Part shown: positions 45,715 to 53,657 of the stretch, one piece after another
Position numbering within the stretch: position 1 is the first letter of the stretch
How the letters are laid out: each line of letters starts with the position of its first letter
Position numbers and translations under genes: made by a program
The notes under the pieces: model-generated
The model's database searches: none
What the model saw: only the letters and a program-made list of their open reading frames with translations
Told to the model about the DNA's origin: nothing
Origin: Lachnospiraceae bacterium AD3010
GTDB taxonomy: Bacteria > Bacillota > Clostridia > Lachnospirales > Lachnospiraceae
Direction: 5' to 3'
NCBI GenBank assembly: GCA_000622025.1
Contig: KK211387.1
Location: 124,001-188,000, forward strand
DNA: 64,000 bases

Positions 45715-46360
45715 AGAGATAAAGGATAATGAAGAAGTTCAGGCACTGATAGCGAAAGGAAATGAAAACCTTGGAGTGCTTGGATTTACAGATCATTCAG
45801 AGATGCATGCCTCACTCGTTGCAGAGCGCGCGGCATAAATACTTGAATCTTTAGGCTATAAAAAGAAACAGATTGAATTGGTTAAAGTGGCTGCATATAT
45901 GCATGATATTGGAAATGCAATTAATCGAAGCAGACATGCAGAGTATGGTGCAATCTTGGCAAATGATCTTTTGAAGCAAAAAAATATAGATATACAGGAA
46001 CGCCTTACTATTGTTTCGGCAATTGCACATCATGATGAATCTACCGGTGGCGCAACAGATGTGATTTCTGCAGCACTTATAATTGCGGATAAAACAGATG
46101 TAAGAAGAAACAGAGTGAGACAAAAACCCAAGGCGAGCTTTGATGTTCATGACAGAGTTAATTATGCTGTTACCAGGACAGATCTTGTTATTGATAAAGA
46201 GAAAAAGCAGATTACTTTGAATCTTGAAATAGATGAGAAAATCTGTACCATGTATGAATATTTTGATATATTTCTTGGAAGAATGATGATGTGCAGAAAA
46301 GCATCAGAACTGTTGGGAGTAACGTTTGGATTGATGGTTAATGGAAATAAAGCATTGTAA
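45704..46360 (+). pseudogene. HD-domain phosphohydrolase broken by an in-frame TAA
   Basis: The frame opens at ATG 45704 inside phoU and encodes an HD-domain protein (DHSEMHASLVAERAA, then YMHDIGNAI, IAHHDESTGG). A TAA at 45836-45838 stops it after 44 codons. The frame continues intact for another 173 codons on the other side, so one base change (from AAA, GAA or CAA) explains the break. The first metal-binding His is cut off from the HD pair. Reinitiation at ATG 45878 would give 160 residues without the N-terminal ligand. HD proteins may turn over nucleotide signals; the original target is unknown. Confidence 0.85.
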
Positions 46361-46378
46361 ATATCATGCAGCCAATGA

Positions 46379-46419
46379 TTTTACATGGATTTTACATAAA
46401 CATGTCCGTACATTTTACT
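46379..46419 (+). promoter_or_regulatory. Predicted Pho box 3, upstream of the Na/Pi cotransporter
   Basis: Half-sites TTTTACA (46379), TTTTACA (46390) and TTTTACT (46413) are spaced +11 and +23, followed by a -10-like TATATT at 46427. No matching -35 is present, as expected for an activator-dependent promoter. Confidence 0.75.
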
Positions 46420-46472
46420 TTTAAATTATATTCTAACGGGTGGTTCAAGAATAGAATTTGAAAGGAATATGT

Positions 46473-48236
46473 ATGGATATTTTTAGTGTTTTAAATATGA
46501 TAGGGGGCTTATCACTTTTTCTGTATGGAATGAGTGTTATGGGAAATGGTCTTTCCAATATGGCTGGAGGAAAGCTTGAAATAATATTAGAAAAGCTGAC
46601 TACAAAAAGATTTTTTGCAGTTTTATTAGGGGCTGGTGTTACAGCTGTAATACAATCATCATCAGCCACTACAGTTATGGTAGTCGGATTTGTTAATTCA
46701 GGAATCATGAAATTGTCCCAGGCAGTTGGCATCATTATGGGAGCTAATATCGGAACCACAATTACATCGTGGATGTTATCTCTCACAGGAATTGAGGGGA
46801 GTACCATTTGGTTAAAACTACTTAAGCCATCTTCATTTTCACCTGTTCTTGCAGCCATTGGTATCATTCTTTTTATGACAGGTAAAGGTGATTCTAAGAA
46901 AAAGGATGTTGGTGGTATATTACTTGGCTTTGCAATACTTATGTTTGGAATGGAAACAATGAGTGGTGCAGTATCAGGACTTGCGGATAATCAATCATTT
47001 ACAAAAATGATGACGGCCTTTAGTAATCCAATCCTGGGGATGGCTATAGGAACAATTCTTACAGCAATTATTCAGAGCTCATCAGCTTCAGTGGGAATAC
47101 TACAGGCATTATGTGCAACAGGTGCTGTTCATTATTCCGTGGCACTTCCGATTATCATGGGGCAGAATATTGGTACTTGTATCACAGTTATTATTTCATC
47201 AATCGGAACAAGCAAAAATGCAAGAAGAGCGGCGATGGTTCATTTGTATTTTAATCTTATCGGTACCTGTATTTTTATGACGGTCTTCTATATAATAAAT
47301 GCTTTTGTGGAGTTTGCTTTTTTAGGAAATGCAGCCAATGCTGCAGGAATTGCTGTTATTCATAGCTTATTTAACATAGGTGCAACAATTGTATTGTTCC
47401 CATTTTCTAACTATCTTGTTAAGCTTGCAGAAATCACTATTCCTGATGGCAAAAGTGAAGAAAATAATACAGATATAGTTTCTATCGATGAAAGATTTCT
47501 TGGAAATCCTGCTTTTGCCATGGAGCTTTGTAGGGGAAAAGTTAAAGAAATGGCTGAGCTTTCAAAAAAATCTATAGTTTTAGCTCTTGGTGCCTTAAAT
47601 AGTTATGACGCAGAGAAGGTAAAAGAAGTAATAAGACTTGAATCGGTGATAGATAAATATGAAGATGTATTAGGTTCATATCTTGTAAAGATATCAAGTG
47701 AGAATATTTCAACAGCAGATAGTCAAAGCATGTCACTTATTCTTCACAGTATCAGCGATTTTGAGAGAATTTCAGATCACGCCATGGAAATTGTAAACTC
47801 TGCCGGGGAGATTCATAAAAAGGAGCTGTCTTTTACCAAGAAAGCAAAGAAAGAAATAGAAACGCTTAGCAGAGCCATAAATGACATTTGTAGCCTTACA
47901 GTAGATAGTTTCTGTGAAGATAATATTGAAATGGCATTACATGTGGAACCATTAGAGGAAGTAATTGATACATTAGCAAAGAATATTAAGGAAAATCACA
48001 TCAAACGACTGAAGAAGGGAAAATGTACTATTGAGATGGGATTTGTCCTAGAAGATATTTTAACAGGACTCGAAAGAGTGTCAGACCATTGTTCTAATAT
48101 TGCAGTGGAGATGATTACGATTTTTGATAATGATTATAGTACTCATGAGTATTTTAAGAATTTTTCGAACGAAGAGAGAGAATCATTTAACAAAGAGTTT
48201 GAGAAATTATTGCAACGCTATCCCATTGGAAAGTAG
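46473..48236 (+). CDS. Na/Pi cotransporter (NptA/YjbB family) with PhoU-like C-terminal domain
   Basis: This 587-residue protein has two inverted Na/Pi-cotransport repeats, each with the QSSSA motif (AVIQSSSATTVMVVG and AIIQSSSASVGIL), about nine membrane helices, and a C-terminal PhoU-like helical domain (residues ~350-570, with FERISDHAMEI and LERVSDHCSNIA). It gives a second, low-affinity phosphate route. I choose ATG 46473 because AAAGGA lies 6 bases upstream. It has its own Pho box. Confidence 0.93.
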   Translation: MDIFSVLNMIGGLSLFLYGMSVMGNGLSNMAGGKLEIILEKLTTKRFFAVLLGAGVTAVIQSSSATTVMVVGFVNSGIMKLSQAVGIIMGANIGTTITSWMLSLTGIEGSTIWLKLLKPSSFSPVLAAIGIILFMTGKGDSKKKDVGGILLGFAILMFGMETMSGAVSGLADNQSFTKMMTAFSNPILGMAIGTILTAIIQSSSASVGILQALCATGAVHYSVALPIIMGQNIGTCITVIISSIGTSKNARRAAMVHLYFNLIGTCIFMTVFYIINAFVEFAFLGNAANAAGIAVIHSLFNIGATIVLFPFSNYLVKLAEITIPDGKSEENNTDIVSIDERFLGNPAFAMELCRGKVKEMAELSKKSIVLALGALNSYDAEKVKEVIRLESVIDKYEDVLGSYLVKISSENISTADSQSMSLILHSISDFERISDHAMEIVNSAGEIHKKELSFTKKAKKEIETLSRAINDICSLTVDSFCEDNIEMALHVEPLEEVIDTLAKNIKENHIKRLKKGKCTIEMGFVLEDILTGLERVSDHCSNIAVEMITIFDNDYSTHEYFKNFSNEERESFNKEFEKLLQRYPIGK

Positions 48237-48276
48237 AATGCTATGATGTCTTTGTAATAATAAAGGGAGTAATTAT

Positions 48277-48945
48277 ATGGCACTAATTTATATTATTGAG
48301 GATGATGACAGTATTAGGGAGATAGAAGAACTGGCGCTAATAAATGCAGGGCACAAGGTATGTGGATTTTCATGTGCTAAAGATTTTTTTAAGAAAATGG
48401 ATGACATCTTACCAGATTTATGCCTGGTGGATATTATGCTGCCGGATGAAAATGGAAATGAGATTACAAAAAAACTAAGAAAGAATCCTGATACAAAAAA
48501 ACTTCCTATCATCATGGTCACAGCTAAAACAGGAGAACTTGATTTGGTGAAGGGAATTGAAGATGGCGCAGATGATTATATAAAAAAGCCATTTTCAGTA
48601 ATGGAGCTTATATCAAGAGTTAAGGCAATGCTACGTAGAACCCAGGTGGAAGATATAAAAGAACTTAAGCTTGATGAACTGGTGATAAATAACGAAAAAC
48701 ATGAGGTGTCAGTAGAAGGAAAAGTTGTAGAGCTCACTTTTAAGGAGTATGAGCTTCTTTCACAATTCATAATTAACAAGGGGATTGTGTTAACTCGAGA
48801 TACCATAATGAATCAGGTTTGGGGAACTGATTACGAAGGTGAGTCAAGAACTGTAGATATGCATGTAAAAACACTTAGGCAAAAGCTTGGGGATTACGGC
48901 AGCAGAATAAAAACAATCAGAAATGTAGGATATGTAATGGAATGA
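48277..48945 (+). CDS. phoB: PhoB/PhoP-type response regulator
   Basis: The 222-residue OmpR-family regulator has a receiver (IYIIEDDDSIRE, Asp in CLVDIMLPDENG, Lys in DDYIKKPFSV) and a winged-helix domain (TFKEYELLSQF, WGTDYEGESRTVDMHVKTLRQKL). It is the probable binder of the three Pho boxes in this element. The stop overlaps phoR (ATGA). Confidence 0.92.
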   Translation: MALIYIIEDDDSIREIEELALINAGHKVCGFSCAKDFFKKMDDILPDLCLVDIMLPDENGNEITKKLRKNPDTKKLPIIMVTAKTGELDLVKGIEDGADDYIKKPFSVMELISRVKAMLRRTQVEDIKELKLDELVINNEKHEVSVEGKVVELTFKEYELLSQFIINKGIVLTRDTIMNQVWGTDYEGESRTVDMHVKTLRQKLGDYGSRIKTIRNVGYVME

Positions 48946-50267
48946 AAAATAAGATAAATACAAGACTTGTTGGAATTGCCATAATCGCGGATATTGCTAC
49001 TGTTATAGGGATAACAATTATATACTATAATCTGTTTCAGAAACAGGTGCGGTCGGATCTGTCAGTCAGCGCTAAGCTTTTGAGGGATACACATTATTTT
49101 GAGTCAGTGAATATTGATATAGATGAGATTGACTTGTCCACTGATATCGATGAACTGCGTGTAACCTGGGTTGCAAAGGACGGAACAGTTCTTTATGACA
49201 ATGATACATCGGCAGAGCTTTTGCAAAATCATAATGACAGACCAGAGATACAAAAAGCATTTGCTGATGGGGTGGGTGAGGCAGTTAGAAAGTCTGACAC
49301 CATGAACAAGAATACCTTTTATTATGCAGTTCTTTTGGATAATGGCACAGTTCTTAGAGTAGCCACAAATGCACAAAGCCTTTGGTCTGTATTTATGTCG
49401 GTGGCGCCGATTATTATCCTGATTATTCTTATAATCATTTCTGTATGTGTATTAATATCACATTTACTCACAAGGCAGTTATTAAGACCAATTGAAGTGA
49501 TGGTTTCAAATTTGGAAAACGCAGATTATGAGTCACCATATAAGGAACTTGATCCTCTTTCCGAAGTGCTCAGGGCACAGCATACAGATATTTTAGCGGC
49601 AGCCAAAGCAAGACAGGATTTTACTGCAAATGTATCACATGAGTTAAAGACTCCCCTTACAGCAATCTCTGGTTATGCAGAACTACTAGAAGGCGGGATG
49701 GTAGGCTCGGAAAAACAGAATCATTTTTATCAGGAAATTCGTAAAAATGCAGACAGACTTCTTGCTCTCATCAACGATATCATTAAACTTTCAGAACTGG
49801 ACAGGGTAGATCATGGAATGGCATTTGAAAAAATTAATCTTTATGAGGTTGCAAAAGAATGCGTTAATGAATTATCAGTAAGTGCAAAGCTCAAAGATAT
49901 TAGTATATCCATTGATGGTAAAGAGAGCGTTATACATGGCAACAGAGAGCTGATAAAGGAGCTTATTGAGAATCTGGTTCAAAATGCAATTCGATATAAT
50001 AATCCTGGAGGGAAAGTTACGGTATCAGTTAAGTCTATAGACAATTGCCACTGCCTAATTGTAAAAGACAATGGAATCGGTATTCCTGCAGCTGATCAAC
50101 AGAGAGTATTTGAAAGATTTTACAGAGTTGATAAAAGCAGATCAAAAGCCACAGGCGGAACAGGCCTTGGGCTTGCAATAGTAAAGCATATTGTAGAAAT
50201 ACATGATGCAAAAATTGAATTAGATAGTGCCCCTGGAGTAGGTACGACTATATCAGTTCTATTTTAA
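48942..50267 (+). CDS. phoR: PhoR-type membrane sensor histidine kinase
   Basis: The 441-residue kinase has two membrane helices (residues ~10-28 and ~147-168) around an extracellular domain of about 115 residues, a short HAMP-like linker, HisKA with His in FTANVSHELKTPLTAISGY, and HATPase motifs NAIRYNNPGG, KDNGIGIP and GTGLGLAIVKHIV. It is the partner of the preceding regulator, probably under PstB/PhoU control. A terminator follows. Confidence 0.92.
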   Translation: MKNKINTRLVGIAIIADIATVIGITIIYYNLFQKQVRSDLSVSAKLLRDTHYFESVNIDIDEIDLSTDIDELRVTWVAKDGTVLYDNDTSAELLQNHNDRPEIQKAFADGVGEAVRKSDTMNKNTFYYAVLLDNGTVLRVATNAQSLWSVFMSVAPIIILIILIIISVCVLISHLLTRQLLRPIEVMVSNLENADYESPYKELDPLSEVLRAQHTDILAAAKARQDFTANVSHELKTPLTAISGYAELLEGGMVGSEKQNHFYQEIRKNADRLLALINDIIKLSELDRVDHGMAFEKINLYEVAKECVNELSVSAKLKDISISIDGKESVIHGNRELIKELIENLVQNAIRYNNPGGKVTVSVKSIDNCHCLIVKDNGIGIPAADQQRVFERFYRVDKSRSKATGGTGLGLAIVKHIVEIHDAKIELDSAPGVGTTISVLF

Positions 50268-50277
50268 AACATCTATA

Positions 50278-50326
50278 TAAGCCCATTGCTCTGAATATTG
50301 CAGCAGAGCCTATGGGCTTATTTTTT
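50278..50326. terminator. Terminator between phoR and the XRE gene
   Basis: The stem TAAGCCCAT...GCTCTG / CAGAGC...ATGGGCTTA ends in TTTTTT. It overlaps the 3' end of the convergent XRE gene. Confidence 0.9.
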
Positions 50327-51130
50327 CTTTTTGCCACGACCATTTCCTCTAATCGGTTTACAAAGATCCGAGTATCTTTGTAGGATGTCAGTAAAGGTTT
50401 TAAATTCATATGGATCCATTTTGGTAAAATTGATTTTGAAAAGTTTGCTGTACATAACCATTTGGGCCTGAGTGGCATTGTCTGCAGATTTTAATTCCTC
50501 AAATGAGTCAAGTATATCGTCAACAGGTGTCGTAGCTTCACCGGTTTCTGCGTCTTTACTATGTGCATCTCTTATATCTTTTGCAATTTTTACTATGTCA
50601 TTTCCGAGAAGATTGTTAAAGTAATTGTCTTCAGAGATAGTAGCTGCCTGTAAAGTTTTCATGTAATGATCTTCATCAGAAATGCCGTTATTTTGAAGGC
50701 GGACTCTTGTCTGTTCAATCATTTTGTTGATGTTTCTAAATTGCATTCCGGCAAGATTATCAACATAGATTTCCATGTCTGAAAGAAAATTGATAAATTC
50801 TGGATGCTTTATCATTTCACAAATCAGCCTAACATTTAGTGTTCCGCTTTTCAGTAAATCTACAGTTTCATCATCTATACCAAGTTCGTCTACTGGGAAA
50901 GGATGTTGTTCTCTGTTTTCTGTAATTCCCAAAAGATAGTCTGATGTGACTCCATAAAAATCTGCAAGCGTAATGATGGCCTTGTGAGAGATTTCTTTGT
51001 AATCATCTGTTTCATAATTTCCAAGTGATGCTCTGGATATTCCGGTCTGCTCTGACAATTCTTGCAGAGACAGGCCTTTTTCTATTCTCAAATCTTTTAG
51101 TTTTTCCTGAATTGATAATTTACACTTCAA
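50318..51130 (-). CDS. XRE-family transcriptional regulator
   Basis: The product is about 270 residues, with an N-terminal helix-turn-helix (LRIEKGLSLQELSEQTGISRASLGNYE) and a long C-terminal region of no recognised family ending in a Lys-rich tail (RGKKKK). The frame is open to TTG 51217, but the extra 29 residues precede the domain and lack an RBS. TTG 51130 has GGGGG about 9 bases upstream and is preferred with low certainty. It is divergent from MobC, so it may control mobility genes. Confidence 0.75.
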   Translation of the reverse strand: MKCKLSIQEKLKDLRIEKGLSLQELSEQTGISRASLGNYETDDYKEISHKAIITLADFYGVTSDYLLGITENREQHPFPVDELGIDDETVDLLKSGTLNVRLICEMIKHPEFINFLSDMEIYVDNLAGMQFRNINKMIEQTRVRLQNNGISDEDHYMKTLQAATISEDNYFNNLLGNDIVKIAKDIRDAHSKDAETGEATTPVDDILDSFEELKSADNATQAQMVMYSKLFKINFTKMDPYEFKTFTDILQRYSDLCKPIRGNGRGKKKK

Positions 51131-51336
51131 TGCTTTATTCCCCCAGTGCTTTTCCAAAAGTTCTTGTATATGTAAATCATAACAGAATGTAAGTTTGCTA
51201 TAAATGATGAATTCCAATATCGTGGAAAATTTTGAGAAGAGCAGCTATTTCCTACCTCTTGGATATACGGAGTAGGGCTTCTAAATCTTGGATAATTAGT
51301 TCATGAACAACGATAACGAGAGGAGGTGAAAAGCAA

Positions 51337-51687
51337 ATGTTGTTAAATCAGGGATACGTTCCATGTAACAAACAGATTCATATCAAGATTCCTGAAAATG
51401 AATTGCAGATGATTCATGACAGGATGGAGAAGATAGGAGTCAAAAACATGAGCGCCTATATTAGGAAGATGGCAATTGATGGATATTACATTCACATAGA
51501 CTTCAGCGAGTTATTAGAAATCATCAAACTTCTAAAAATTGACAGCAACAATATCAACCAGATTGCAAAAGTTGCCAATTCATGTGGCACTGTAGATGGC
51601 AAAACAATTTCGGATATGAAGGAGAATCATGAACGAGTTTTGAAGAAGGTGGAAAAGACTTTTAACAAATATTTGGACATTTATTGA
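51337..51687 (+). CDS. MobC-like relaxosome accessory protein
   Basis: The 116-residue protein resembles plasmid mobilisation relaxosome proteins of the MobC group: a ribbon-helix-helix-like N-terminus (KQIHIKIPENELQMIHDRM), MSAYIRKMAIDGYYI, and DSNNINQIAKVANSCGTV. A very strong RBS (GAGGAGGTGA) lies upstream. In conjugative elements a relaxase gene normally follows; here it does not, and hairpins follow instead. Confidence 0.8.
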   Translation: MLLNQGYVPCNKQIHIKIPENELQMIHDRMEKIGVKNMSAYIRKMAIDGYYIHIDFSELLEIIKLLKIDSNNINQIAKVANSCGTVDGKTISDMKENHERVLKKVEKTFNKYLDIY

Positions 51688-51698
51688 CTTCGTTTTTA

Positions 51699-51804
51699 GC
51701 CTGCTTTGCAGGCGTAGCTTGCCGATGAAAATCGGCAATCAGGGGGATTGGGGCACACTCCCCAACAAGCAAAATCGCATCAGGTGTACACCGATGCACT
51801 GCTT
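51699..51804. other. Four stacked hairpins downstream of MobC, candidate oriT
   Basis: Perfect stems GCCTGC-TTT-GCAGGC (51699), TTGCCGAT-GAAA-ATCGGCAA (51719) and TTGGGG/CCCCAA (51748) are followed by a 38-base imperfect inverted repeat (51767-51804) centred on GGTGTACACC with outer arms AAGCA/TGCTT. Such a structure beside a relaxosome gene suggests a transfer origin or a remnant of one. Confidence 0.5.
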
Positions 51805-51851
51805 GCCAATTTGTGAAAGGCCAAAAATCTCATTTAAGGAAGGGGATAGCT

Positions 51852-52046
51852 GTGAAGAATAAAGTGATAGTAAAAGACAAAGATGAATGGAGTTCTCTTG
51901 CAAACTTTATCGGAAATATAATAGCAAAATACGCTGATGAAATTGATTTTGATTCATTACCGGATCCTGATGTCTATCTTCAAAAAAGATATATATATGA
52001 ATCTTATAAGGCGTATATGAAGCTCCGTAATAAGAAAACGAAGTAG
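51852..52046 (+). CDS. Small protein of unknown function
   Basis: The 64-residue acidic-basic protein (KDKDEWSSLANFIGNIIAKY) has no recognised domain. GTG 51852 has GGAAGGGG upstream and is preferred over 51813. It lies between the hairpins and an XRE gene. Confidence 0.55.
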   Translation: MKNKVIVKDKDEWSSLANFIGNIIAKYADEIDFDSLPDPDVYLQKRYIYESYKAYMKLRNKKTK

Positions 52047-52131
52047 AACATTGAAGGATATCATGAGGTGTGGTAAAATGAATTCACTAATATGAATGTT
52101 ATATAAGTGAATGGCATGCGAGGTATCACTC

Positions 52132-52494
52132 ATGATTATCAGCGAAAGAATTATAAAGGTTTTGAAAGAACGCAATATGACTCAGGCGGAGTTTGCAAAG
52201 CAGGTAGGTATTTCGACCAGTACCATAAGCGAATGGAAAAAGAGAAAGACCAATCCTACTGTAGAAAAGATAATGGACATCTGTAATGTTTTGCAAATTA
52301 CTCCGGAGCAACTTCTTACCGGTAAAGGAATTGAGGATGAAGAGGAAATTGCTGCAGCAAGTCCTGAAAGCAAATTTACGCCGGGAGATATTCAGATGAT
52401 TGAAGATTATCACAATCTTAGAGAAGAACAGCAGAAGAGACTTATGGCTTATATGGAGGCCTTGAAGAAGATAGAAAGTCTTGAAGAGATGTAG
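52132..52494 (+). CDS. XRE-family regulator
   Basis: The 120-residue protein has an N-terminal helix-turn-helix (ERNMTQAEFAKQVGISTSTISEWKKRKT) and a short helical C-terminus. ATG 52132 is chosen because it follows GAGGT and opens the domain. It is probably an element control gene. Confidence 0.88.
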   Translation: MIISERIIKVLKERNMTQAEFAKQVGISTSTISEWKKRKTNPTVEKIMDICNVLQITPEQLLTGKGIEDEEEIAAASPESKFTPGDIQMIEDYHNLREEQQKRLMAYMEALKKIESLEEM

Positions 52495-52629
52495 GAAAGA
52501 GTTTAAAAATTTGAAAAGGTGGTTTGCGGTCGATTTTTGCGACCACAAAAATCACATTGTTTGAATATAGAATATATGAAGTCACAATTTGTGACTTCAA
52601 AAAAGGAAATGCAAAGGGATATAGTGTTT

Positions 52630-53643
52630 ATGAAAAATACAACAGACTTACTCACAGTTGAGTCTATTAGAAACTGTGTATATACGATACGCGGGCAACA
52701 GGTGATGCTCGACAGTGATTTAGCTGATATTTATGGATATGAAGTCAAAAGATTAAATGAGCAGGTTAAACGAAATATAAACAGATTTCCGGAAGATTTT
52801 ATGTTTCAATTGACAAGAGAGGAAGTTGATTTGGTGAAGTCGCAAAATGCGACTTCACGGAATGATTCATTTTTTGAAGGGCAGGATGGTGGTAGAAGAA
52901 AAATGCCTTATGTTTTTACAGAGCAAGGAATTTATATGTTAGCGACAGTTCTTAGAGGTGAGTTAGCTGAGCAACAAAGCATTTTTATTATGCGAGCTTT
53001 TAAGGAAATGCGTCATTATATCCGTCAGAATCAGCAGTTTGTAACTCAGTCCGAAATGAGCATGGTTACTGCTAAGGTTTCAGAGTTATCTGTGCAAATG
53101 GCAGGAGCAATTGATCATCAGAAGAAAACGGATAAGGCAATTGAAGATATTCAGAAGAGTATTGATACCCTGAATGAAAATTTTGTTTCGGATAAGGATT
53201 TTAAGAATTTTATAATCTATAAAGGTCAGAAGTTTGAAGCTGATGTGGCTTACATAGATATCTATCAGCAGGCAGCAAAATCAATTTATGTTGTTGACGA
53301 TTATATGAATACAAAATCATTGCAGTTATTATCACAGAAGAATTCAGGCGTGGAAGTAATCCTTTTTACGGAGAATGGGCATGGCAAGAGAGGATTTCTT
53401 ACGACATCTGTGGTTAATGATTTTATAAACCAGTACCCACCGCTTCGGATTAAACCCAATCCGGATTGTCATGATAGGCTTATTGTTCTCGATTATGGAT
53501 TGCCAACAGAGCAGGCATTCCACTGTGGAGCATCAAGTAAGGATGCAGGACGAAAACTCTCTGCTATTAACAAGGTAGAATCAGTACAAATGGTTCGTCC
53601 GGTTATTGATGCTTTGTTAAAACTTCCAGATAAAAGTATCTAA
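52630..53643 (+). CDS. ORF6N-domain protein
   Basis: The 337-residue protein has an N-terminal ORF6N DNA-binding domain (QQVMLDSDLADIYGYEVKRLNEQVKRNINRFPEDFMF, FTEQGIYMLATVL) of phage/element type. A C-terminal half with ADVAYIDIYQQAAKSIYVVDDYMN and HDRLIVLDY resembles the PLD-like segment often paired with it. ATG 52630 has AAAGGG about 11 bases upstream; earlier ATGs are possible. The role in the element is unknown. It ends 14 bases before the recombinase start. Confidence 0.78.
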   Translation: MKNTTDLLTVESIRNCVYTIRGQQVMLDSDLADIYGYEVKRLNEQVKRNINRFPEDFMFQLTREEVDLVKSQNATSRNDSFFEGQDGGRRKMPYVFTEQGIYMLATVLRGELAEQQSIFIMRAFKEMRHYIRQNQQFVTQSEMSMVTAKVSELSVQMAGAIDHQKKTDKAIEDIQKSIDTLNENFVSDKDFKNFIIYKGQKFEADVAYIDIYQQAAKSIYVVDDYMNTKSLQLLSQKNSGVEVILFTENGHGKRGFLTTSVVNDFINQYPPLRIKPNPDCHDRLIVLDYGLPTEQAFHCGASSKDAGRKLSAINKVESVQMVRPVIDALLKLPDKSI

Positions 53644-53657
53644 AGGAGATGATATTA

